A stretch of 64,000 nucleotides of DNA from VGJW01 sp035285595 (GTDB lineage Bacteria; Cyanobacteriota; Sericytochromatia; S15B-MN24; VGJW01): positions 1 through 64,000 of the forward strand of contig JAYKGV010000059.1 of NCBI GenBank assembly GCA_035285595.1. Reading direction: 5' to 3'. The position numbers and the translations under genes are program-made. This document shows, piece by piece, positions 7,844 to 13,943 of the stretch (positions are counted from its first letter, which is position 1; every line of letters starts with the position of its first letter). The notes beneath the pieces are model-generated. The model was not told the DNA's origin. It did not search any database and was given only the letters and a program-made list of their open reading frames with translations.

Positions 7844-8989
7844 ATGAATTTCCAGCTCACCGAAGACCAGTTGATGCTGCGCGAAATGGCCCGCGAAGTT
7901 GCGGACCGTGACATCGCCCCGTTTGCAGCTGACGCCGATCTCAACCAGGAGTTCCCGCGTCGTCAGTTCGAAGCCATACGCGAAGCGGGTCTGCTGGGCT
8001 TGCCCTTCCCTGAGGAGGTCGGTGGCCAAGGTGCGACCACACTGGACTACGTCATCGTCATGGAAGAGATCAGCCGGGCGTGCGCTTCCACCGGAGTCAC
8101 CTTCTCCGTCCAGACGTCGCTGGCGGGCTTGCCACTCTTCCGCTTCGGAACCCCTGAACAGCAGCAGCGTTTCCTTGCGCCGCTGAACCGCGGCGAAAAG
8201 CTCGGGGCCTACAGCCTGTCTGAGGCGAATTCAGGAACCGATGCCGCCTCGCTGAGCTGCGCGGCACGACGTGAGGGCGACGACTACATCGTCAATGGCA
8301 CCAAGATGTGGGTCACAAACGGCTACCACGCAGACACCTACATCGTGTATGTGACCGTGGACCCCGCCCTCAAGCACAAAGGCATCACCGCGCTCATCAT
8401 CGAAAAGGGGACACCTGGATTCTCCTTCGGCAAGAAGGAGGACAAACTGGGCATCCGGGGCTCGGCTACCTACGAACTGGTCTTCCAGGACTGCCGCGTG
8501 CCGGTGGCCAATCGCCTCGGTGCTGAAGGCGAAGGTTTCAAGATCGCGATGTGGACACTGGACGGTGGACGCATCGGCATCGCGGCACAGGCCATCGGGA
8601 TTGCCCAAGCTGCCCTCGATGCCGCCACGCGCTACACGCAAGACCGCGTGCAGTTCGGCAAACCTCTCTCGGAGCAGCAGGCCATCGCCTTCACGCTGGC
8701 AGAGATGGCCACCGACATCGAAGCAGCCCGTTTGCTGATGTACCGCGCGGCGGTCATGAAGGATCGGGGCGAGGACCATACCCAAGCGGCCTCGATGGCC
8801 AAGCTGCTGGCCTCGGAGACCGCCATGCGGGTGACCACCCAGGCCGTACAACTGCACGGAGGCTACGGATACGTCCGGGAGTTCCCGGTGGAGCGCCTGA
8901 TGCGTGACGCCAAGATCACCGAAATCTACGAAGGCACCAGCGAAGTCCAGCGCATGGTCATCGCCCGATCCGAGCTGGCTGCTCGCTGA
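7844..8989 (+). CDS. Acyl-CoA dehydrogenase, short/branched-chain type
   Basis: A 381-residue FAD flavoenzyme that oxidises acyl-CoA to the 2,3-enoyl-CoA and passes electrons to ETF. The family signatures are all present: the AYSLSEANSGTDAAS block, WVTNG, the QLHGGYGY signature and the catalytic base E363 in KITEIYEGTSEVQR, the position used by short-chain (butyryl/isobutyryl-type) enzymes. Length is normal. AGGA stands 9-10 nt before the ATG. It is divergent from meaB-icmF, consistent with a shared role in butyryl/isobutyryl-CoA metabolism, though chain-length preference cannot be read from sequence alone. Confidence 0.94.
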   Translation: MNFQLTEDQLMLREMAREVADRDIAPFAADADLNQEFPRRQFEAIREAGLLGLPFPEEVGGQGATTLDYVIVMEEISRACASTGVTFSVQTSLAGLPLFRFGTPEQQQRFLAPLNRGEKLGAYSLSEANSGTDAASLSCAARREGDDYIVNGTKMWVTNGYHADTYIVYVTVDPALKHKGITALIIEKGTPGFSFGKKEDKLGIRGSATYELVFQDCRVPVANRLGAEGEGFKIAMWTLDGGRIGIAAQAIGIAQAALDAATRYTQDRVQFGKPLSEQQAIAFTLAEMATDIEAARLLMYRAAVMKDRGEDHTQAASMAKLLASETAMRVTTQAVQLHGGYGYVREFPVERLMRDAKITEIYEGTSEVQRMVIARSELAAR

Positions 8990-8992
8990 CCC

Positions 8993-9619
8993 TTGCCTGC
9001 CGTCGTCGTTCCCGGCGGCTTCGCTGGCGCGCCGGCACCTGGAGCCGTGGAAGTCCCCGTGGTCTTCGAGGCGCTGGGCAGCACGGCGATGCGTCCGGAT
9101 GGTGAAGGCGAAGCCCCAGCGACGCTGCGCCTGCTTTGGCGCGCGGTCTTCATGCCAGGCCTCGAGGGTGGCCTCGCCCTTTCGGGATCAGCGCAGACCC
9201 CTGCCCCCACCGGAGAACTCTGGGGGCGTCGGGACTGGGTGCTGGGGGAGGGCAGCGTCAGCCTGCTCCTGGGTCTCAGCCACGAACCCGCTGCCGCCAT
9301 GACACGCGGTGGCCTGACCCTCAGGGGCTCGTGGGGAGATTGGGGCATCGACCTGGGCCTCGGAAACCTCGGCACTACGCAGGCACCTAGTCGCCATCTG
9401 ATCCTCGGTCATCGCCGAACGTTCGACGAAGGCGACATCCGGCATGAGCTTCTTGGCGAACAGGCACCCGGAGCCGGTGAGGTTCGCGTCGGCTGGCGCA
9501 GTGGATTGTCGTGGCGCATGGGTCCAGGCCCCGTCGCCGGCCTGTCTCTGGGTGCAGAAGCTCCCGTGGAGCGCCTCTTTGACTGGCGCCTGACTCCGCG
9601 GCTGAGTCTCGCTTGGTAG
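8993..9619 (+). CDS. Unrecognised protein, possible beta-barrel
   Basis: A 208-residue protein starting at TTG four bases after the dehydrogenase stop, so probably co-transcribed. It is rich in Gly, Leu, Trp and Arg, with alternating hydrophobic strands (GGLTLRGSWGDWGIDLGLGNLG, shortened here in meaning as strand-turn-strand) and ends in LSLAW, an aromatic terminus as in outer-membrane barrels. No signal peptide is visible, which argues against export unless the start is wrong. Codon use fits the genome. A terminator hairpin follows directly. Function unknown. Confidence 0.6.
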   Translation: MPAVVVPGGFAGAPAPGAVEVPVVFEALGSTAMRPDGEGEAPATLRLLWRAVFMPGLEGGLALSGSAQTPAPTGELWGRRDWVLGEGSVSLLLGLSHEPAAAMTRGGLTLRGSWGDWGIDLGLGNLGTTQAPSRHLILGHRRTFDEGDIRHELLGEQAPGAGEVRVGWRSGLSWRMGPGPVAGLSLGAEAPVERLFDWRLTPRLSLAW

Positions 9620-9623
9620 GCAC

Positions 9624-9648
9624 GAAGGCCGGGGCCGGTGGCCTTTTT
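9624..9648 (+). terminator. Rho-independent terminator
   Basis: AAGGCC at 9625-9630 pairs with GGCCTT at 9640-9645 around a GC-rich loop, followed by a short T run. It closes the dehydrogenase/unknown-protein transcript. Confidence 0.7.
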
Positions 9649-9659
9649 CGCGAGCCCCC

Positions 9660-9688
9660 TTGGGTCATTTTTCGCGGGCCCGTAGAAT
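9660..9688 (+). promoter_or_regulatory. Candidate promoter with very short leader
   Basis: TTGGGT at 9660-9665 and TAGAAT at 9683-9688 are separated by 17 bp. The expected transcription start would be near 9695, only a few bases before the ATG at 9698, which suggests a leaderless or near-leaderless message for the membrane protein gene. Confidence 0.45.
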
Positions 9689-9697
9689 GAGCGGACC

Positions 9698-10780
9698 ATG
9701 ATTGGAATGGAGCAGACCCTGTTGTCCGCCTTGGCGCTGCTGCTCCTCACGAGCGGCGAATTGGCTGCCGGGTGGGGGCAAGCTTCGGCCGGATGGCGTC
9801 ATGGCACCCGCACGACTGCCGCAGTTGCCCTAGCCTGCGGTATCGTACCCCCGGCTTGGCGGGCAGCCGCCCTGTTGGCCATCACGGCAGCCGCTACACT
9901 GACGGGTCCTTCGCGCCCGAACGGGGGGACCATCCTGGGTGTGGCAGCCGGCATCCTGCTTGTCTTCCCGTCTTCCCCTCCCGAAGACCTCCGGGCATTC
10001 GCCGCCCTGGTACTCATGCTCGTGGCGGGGAACCTCGCACGCCTCTCGTCGAAGCCACGCGTCATTATCTGGTCCACCGGACTGCTGTGGCCCGCCGCCA
10101 TCCTGTTTGCCCACAGGGGGCCCATGTCCGATGTCGTGGACCTCGCGCGTCACGCCGCACCCTTCGTGGCCGGCTGGACTATTCTGCTGTCAGGCCTGCA
10201 CCCCGGATGGATGGGTCTGGTGCTGCTCGGCTCCTCCGCGGTCTCAGGTCCATGGGGTGCGCTTTGGTTGGCAGGGATGTTGCTGGCCGACCCGCAGGAG
10301 GACACGTTCGCTTCGGTCGGCGGCTTGAGCCTCGCCTGCGTGCTGGCCGGCCCTGTCGCGGAAAGCACCGGTTTCTGGATCGTGGGACCCGATCCCGGCA
10401 CGCCGCATCTCGTGCTCGCGCTCGGTGCCGGAGCGTTGTGGGGCTGGTATGGAGGCGATGGCCGACCTCGCCACGCACTGGCCGCCGCCCTGGCTCTCTT
10501 GACCCTGTCCTGGTCGGGACATGGGCTCGTTTGGACAGGCGGCTGGTTGGTAGGCGGTCTGTTGGCGAAACTCCTGGAGCCAGGGCCACTCCCCCTTCAC
10601 CGCTGGGGGCTTCTCGGACTCGTGACCTTGGCTGCGGCCCTGTCGACCTTGTCTCGCTGGCCCGTCCCGACCTTCCCTTGGTCGGCGTGGCTGGCGGTGT
10701 CGGGAGTGACGGCGCTGGTGCTGCTGGGAACGAGCTGCGTCGCAGCGGGACGGCCGGTTGCAGAGGAGAACAGGCTCTGA
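9698..10780 (+). CDS. Multi-spanning membrane protein of unknown function
   Basis: A 360-residue, very hydrophobic protein with roughly 9-10 predicted transmembrane helices separated by short loops (for example LLSALALLLLTSGELAAG, GILLVFP, LALGAGALWGWYGG). I see no transporter or enzyme motif that I can name. A second in-frame ATG lies three codons in (MEQTLL). It stands alone between a terminator and a 300-bp non-coding stretch. Real coding is supported by uniform codon use and consistent hydrophobic periodicity. Function unknown. Confidence 0.7.
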   Translation: MIGMEQTLLSALALLLLTSGELAAGWGQASAGWRHGTRTTAAVALACGIVPPAWRAAALLAITAAATLTGPSRPNGGTILGVAAGILLVFPSSPPEDLRAFAALVLMLVAGNLARLSSKPRVIIWSTGLLWPAAILFAHRGPMSDVVDLARHAAPFVAGWTILLSGLHPGWMGLVLLGSSAVSGPWGALWLAGMLLADPQEDTFASVGGLSLACVLAGPVAESTGFWIVGPDPGTPHLVLALGAGALWGWYGGDGRPRHALAAALALLTLSWSGHGLVWTGGWLVGGLLAKLLEPGPLPLHRWGLLGLVTLAAALSTLSRWPVPTFPWSAWLAVSGVTALVLLGTSCVAAGRPVAEENRL

Positions 10781-11050
10781 AGCATCTGCCGACATGTGGT
10801 CGTGAACTTCCCGATACGGGTCAGACACGCGGCCTGAAGCGCGTCCATCCACAACTCAGCCGGAGAAGAGCCCCGCACAGGCGGCGGTGGGCCCAGACGC
10901 AGCGACCCTGGTCCGGGAACGGCCGGTCGACGAAGCGGAGGGCCCTTGCGTGCCCCACACGGCCGCCAGCCACGAAAGTCTGCCCTCATGTCTCGCTCCC
11001 CCTTCTGCTGCAACCAGCGTGCACGCGTACCGAGCGACCGAATCGGACGA
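10781..11050. other. Intergenic stretch without recognised content
   Basis: No convincing gene, RNA structure or repeat is visible between the membrane protein and the next lipoprotein. Frames crossing it lack coding bias and a credible start. The right end holds the TTCAC direct repeats annotated separately. Confidence 0.5.
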
Positions 11051-11067
11051 TTCACAAGATTTTCACG
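11051..11067 (+). promoter_or_regulatory. TTCACA/TTCACG direct repeat, 11-bp spacing
   Basis: TTCACA at 11051 and TTCACG at 11062 are separated by 11 bp, matching the TT(A/C)ACA pattern of PhoP-type sites. They lie 19 bp before the ATG of a lipoprotein gene. Weaker than the other sites because only two copies are present. Confidence 0.35.
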
Positions 11068-11085
11068 GTGGGGCATGATCAGCCC

Positions 11086-11553
11086 ATGGCCACCCTATCT
11101 TGCCTGCCGCCCCTATGTCTCCTGCTCATCCTCGGCTGCGCCGGGCCAGAACTGCCCGATGCACCGGACCCACCGAGACGAAGCGATGGCGGATTGGCGA
11201 CGCCGCCACCGGACGCTGGGACAGGCCTTCCTGCCGTGGGACCGCGACAGGGTGTGCTGGTGAGCGGCCCTCTGGGCTGGATTGAAGTGCTCGAGGCGCA
11301 AAGCCAAGGCCGGCTGGTGAGGTACGTGTTCCTCTATGACAGGAATCTTGCAGGCCTGTCGGCGCCTGCTTCCGGTGCGAGGGGCACGTGGCAAGCGGGG
11401 GGCGCGAGCAGTTCCCTCAAGGCCTTCAACGAGACCTCCGGCGGATTGCTCTTTTATGCGTTTCCAGAACAGCGCACTCCTGCCGGAACGAACGTGACCC
11501 TCACGCTCACGGCCGGGGGAAGTTCCTGGACCAGCACGTTCAGCATGCCATAA
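11086..11553 (+). CDS. Small lipoprotein, unknown function
   Basis: A 155-residue exported protein. Residues 1-18 are a signal peptide with the lipobox LILGC (Cys18), followed by a Pro/Asp/Arg-rich linker to about residue 50 and a compact C-terminal domain of about 100 residues that looks all-beta (GWIEVLEAQSQGRLVRYVFLYDR, then FSMP at the end). I chose the ATG at 11086 because it starts directly with the signal peptide; longer upstream frames cross the preceding membrane-protein gene. Its upstream region has the TTCAC repeats. No family recognised. Confidence 0.72.
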   Translation: MATLSCLPPLCLLLILGCAGPELPDAPDPPRRSDGGLATPPPDAGTGLPAVGPRQGVLVSGPLGWIEVLEAQSQGRLVRYVFLYDRNLAGLSAPASGARGTWQAGGASSSLKAFNETSGGLLFYAFPEQRTPAGTNVTLTLTAGGSSWTSTFSMP

Positions 11554-11556
11554 GCC

Positions 11557-11588
11557 AAAAGTCCGCTCTCCATAAGGAGAACGGACTC
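11557..11588 (-). terminator. Terminator of the tRNA transcript (minus strand)
   Basis: Read on the minus strand, AGTCCG...CGGACT with an inner TCTCC/GGAGA pairing around TTAT is followed by TTTT. It lies just downstream of tRNA-Asp and may also stop the converging lipoprotein transcript. Confidence 0.75.
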
Positions 11589-11598
11589 ATGAACCTAG

Positions 11599-11672
11599 CG
11601 GGGTTGACGGGGCTCGAACCCGCGACCTCGGCCTTGACAGGGCCGCATTCTAACCAGCTGAACTACAACCCC
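11599..11672 (-). tRNA. tRNA-Asp (GTC)
   Basis: The minus strand folds as a normal cloverleaf: acceptor GGGGTTG/CAACCCC, D-arm beginning GTTCAGCTGGTTAGA, anticodon loop CTGTCAA with anticodon GTC, and T-arm GCGGG-TTCGAGC-CCCGT. The discriminator base is G, as expected for bacterial tRNA-Asp. CCA is not encoded and must be added by the nucleotidyltransferase. It lies 44 bp downstream of tRNA-Sec on the same strand. Confidence 0.96.
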
Positions 11673-11716
11673 AGCAGATTCCTAACTGTACCAAGTACTT
11701 ACTCTACTGTCAACAA

Positions 11717-11810
11717 CGGAGGCGTGTGGGAATCGAACCCACCCGGCCCGGTCATCCGGACCCGACACGGTTTTGAAGACCGCCGGGCCCACCAGGACCC
11801 TGTCGCCTCC
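11717..11810 (-). tRNA. selC: Selenocysteine tRNA (tRNA-Sec, anticodon TCA)
   Basis: The minus strand gives a 94-nt tRNA with the special features of tRNA-Sec: anticodon loop CTTCAAA reading UGA, a six-pair D stem GGGTCC/GGGCCC closed by a four-base loop, a long variable arm containing GGTC-CGGAT-GACC, a T-arm GTGGG-TTCGATT-CCCAC, an extended acceptor (seven Watson-Crick pairs, the eighth position being A opposite A), and discriminator G. CCA is not encoded. Its presence means the cell should have SelA, SelB, SelD and at least one UGA-decoding selenoprotein, none of which is in this window. Confidence 0.93.
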
Positions 11811-11885
11811 CCGTTTCCTCAGCGTCGCAGCCGAAACGCGCTTCCGTCAAGGGCATGGAAACCCAAGGCCTACAGGACCAAATTG

Positions 11886-11973
11886 TTAAATCTTCCTTAA
11901 ACCGCCCTTTACGGGGCTTGAACAGGAGGCCGCGGTGCGCTAGTCTTCGTCTATCGTTAACTCTGACTTAACG
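11886..11973 (+). promoter_or_regulatory. Two Pho-box-like direct-repeat pairs upstream of the subtilase
   Basis: TTAAAT (11886) and TTAAAC (11897) form one pair at 11-bp spacing; TTAACT (11957) and TTAACG (11968) form a second. The downstream pair ends 30 bp before the subtilase ATG. The two pairs are 71 bp apart, so this is the densest of the repeat-bearing upstream regions in the window. Confidence 0.45.
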
Positions 11974-12002
11974 ACAAGCACGCCCAACGCCCGGAGATCC
12001 CA

Positions 12003-13301
12003 ATGATGCGCCATCTCGCAAGCACCTCTCTCATTGCCGCGCTCACGGCCTCCGTGGTCGGGTGCGGCACGCAGGTGACCGGCGCTACTCAGGCACTTTC
12101 CCTTGGAAGCACCGGGGGGCGGCTTTACACCAAGGGAGGAATGGCTCAGGTACTCGTCAAGCGTGTGCCAGGGTCGACGGGTGCCATGAAGGTGGCATCG
12201 GCTACGCTTCGCCCCATGGCCGTAAGCGCCGGCATGGCCCGCCTGGGCTGGTCGATGGTGGGGGTCGCCCCCAGCCAGGTCAGCTCGGTCGTGCAGGCCC
12301 TCCGCCAGGACCGAAGCGTCCTCGCCGTACAGCCCAATCTTCAGCGTAACCTGATCAAGCCTGGCACGGCTCCGGGGCTCGAAGCAGCAGGACTGCCTGG
12401 CTTCACGGCCGCTGCCACCCCCAACGATCCGCACTTCGGCAAGCAGTATGCTCCCCAGTTGGTCAAGGCTCCCGAAGCTTGGGGCTTTGTCACCGGCAAG
12501 GGCCAGACCATCGCGATCGTCGATACCGGCGTCGATACCGGGCACCCCGACCTGAAGGACCACGTGGTCCCCGGCTGGAACACGGTCAGTAACAATGCCA
12601 ATGATAAGGACGATTTCGGCCATGGCACGCACTGCGCCGGGATCGCGGCGGGCTTGGCCAACAATCGTGAAGGCATTGCCGGCATCGCCCCCGACGCCAA
12701 AATCATGTCGGTCAAGGTTCTGGGTGCAGATGGGTCGGGGTCGGATGAGACCGTAGCTTCCGGCATTACTTGGGCTGCCGATCACGGAGCCACCGTCATC
12801 AATCTGTCTCTGGGGGGTCCCGGCGAGTCCAAGGTCATGAATGACGCGGTCGACTACGCACTCCGCAAGGGAGCTGTCCTCGTCGCGGCCATGGGCAACG
12901 ATGGCACCAACGAAAAGTCCTACCCCGCGGCGTGCGAGGGGGTCATTGCGGTCGGGGCGTCCGACAAGCAGGACAAGATTGCCTCCTTCAGTCAGTGGGG
13001 CAGCTGGATCAGCGTGGCCGCGCCCGGAGTCAAGATTTTCGCCACGATGCCCACCTACAAGGTGGCCATGAGCGACTGGGGCTTCCCCAGAAAATATGCC
13101 AGCATGGATGGCACGTCCATGGCGGCTCCGGCTGCGGCAGGTGTGACGGCGCTGGTCCGTTCCTGGCAGCCCAAGTTGTCCGCCGAACAGGTCAAGGCGA
13201 GGCTTGAGGCGACTGCGGACAAGGTCCCTTCACAGAACAACCAGCCCAATGAGTACTTCGGTCACGGACGTGTCAACGCCCTTCGCGCCGTCCAGCGCTG
13301 A
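12003..13301 (+). CDS. Subtilisin-like serine protease (S8), lipoprotein
   Basis: A 432-residue exported protease. Residues 1-21 form a signal peptide with lipobox SVVGC. Residues about 40-125 look like an inhibitor-type propeptide (with a repeat-like VSAGMARLGWSMVGVAPSQ segment), and the S8 catalytic domain runs from about 140 to the end. The complete triad is present: D174 in IVDTGVD, H207 in GHGTHCAG and S372 in GTSMAAP, plus oxyanion-hole Asn in AMGNDG. GGAG lies before the start. The upstream region holds two pairs of 11-bp direct repeats. A hairpin terminator follows. Confidence 0.94.
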   Translation: MMRHLASTSLIAALTASVVGCGTQVTGATQALSLGSTGGRLYTKGGMAQVLVKRVPGSTGAMKVASATLRPMAVSAGMARLGWSMVGVAPSQVSSVVQALRQDRSVLAVQPNLQRNLIKPGTAPGLEAAGLPGFTAAATPNDPHFGKQYAPQLVKAPEAWGFVTGKGQTIAIVDTGVDTGHPDLKDHVVPGWNTVSNNANDKDDFGHGTHCAGIAAGLANNREGIAGIAPDAKIMSVKVLGADGSGSDETVASGITWAADHGATVINLSLGGPGESKVMNDAVDYALRKGAVLVAAMGNDGTNEKSYPAACEGVIAVGASDKQDKIASFSQWGSWISVAAPGVKIFATMPTYKVAMSDWGFPRKYASMDGTSMAAPAAAGVTALVRSWQPKLSAEQVKARLEATADKVPSQNNQPNEYFGHGRVNALRAVQR

Positions 13302-13318
13302 ACCCTCCAAAGGAACTC

Positions 13319-13350
13319 AGGCGCCCTCCCGTAACCCACGGGGGGGCGCT
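13319..13350. terminator. GC-rich hairpin between converging genes
   Basis: GCGCCCTCCCGT and ACGGGGGGGCGC pair over 13321-13349 with a short loop. The T-run is weak on both sides, so termination efficiency is uncertain, but the position between two convergent genes fits a shared terminator. Confidence 0.55.
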
Positions 13351-13907
13351 CAGCCTTTGCCGGGGAACGCCCGACCGACCCAGTCCTGCAACCCTGCCAG
13401 AGCATCGCTCGCCGTCGGTGGGGGCACGGCAGAGGCTACGGCTGGCGGCTCGGGCAACAGCTGATCAAGGCCGGCAGTGCCTTGGGGCACGAGTCGAGCC
13501 AGAGATTGGACGAGACGAAGCAACTCCCCGGCCTCCGCAGGATTTGCCTCAGGGCCGGCCAGGGCGAGCGCGCGCAGCAACTTCTTGAGCAACCTGGGGC
13601 CTTCTCCGCCTGCCCCTCCAAGCGCCTGTTGGAGAGCCAGCAACAAGCCCAACGCCCGCTCCAGCCTGGCAATCATCTGCAATATCTCGGCTTCGCTGGC
13701 CCCACCCAGCAGCATGCCCTGGGCCAGTTGCAGCAAAGGGCCCAGCAACGCTGCCACCTCACCCGGCAGAGCCGAAAGTAGCTCCCTGATGGTGGCCAGC
13801 AACTCCCGGAGGCGCTCGCGAGCGGCCACGGCCGCTCGCTCACCCAAGCCTCGGGTCGTGGTCAGCTTCTGCGTCCGCGCCCTGCGAACCCGCGCGCTTT
13901 CATCCAT
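13350..13907 (-). CDS. Leu/Ala-rich helical protein, unknown
   Basis: A 185-residue protein dominated by amphipathic helices rich in Leu, Ala, Gly, Glu and Arg (RLRELLATIRELLSALPGEVAALLGPLLQ region) and ending in a Pro-rich segment and DWVGRAFPGKG. No signal peptide, no enzyme motif. The start at 13907 (MDESARV) is preceded by AGGGG at the right distance; an upstream ATG at 13925 is less likely. It follows the SpoIIE-type phosphatase gene on the same strand with a 36-bp gap and may belong to that operon. Function unknown. Confidence 0.65.
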   Translation of the reverse strand: MDESARVRRARTQKLTTTRGLGERAAVAARERLRELLATIRELLSALPGEVAALLGPLLQLAQGMLLGGASEAEILQMIARLERALGLLLALQQALGGAGGEGPRLLKKLLRALALAGPEANPAEAGELLRLVQSLARLVPQGTAGLDQLLPEPPAVASAVPPPTASDALAGLQDWVGRAFPGKG

Positions 13908-13943
13908 GAGTCCCCTGTACCCCATACTCGGGGAAGAAGCTCG

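Noticed and set aside
9772..11085. Long open frame leading into the small lipoprotein
   Set aside because: It overlaps the membrane-protein gene in another frame; only the part from the ATG at 11086, which starts with a signal peptide, is credible.
11388..11900. 170-codon plus-strand frame over the tRNA cluster
   Set aside because: It reads through tRNA-Asp and tRNA-Sec (giving the familiar TGLEPATSAL-type artefact) and has no start signal.
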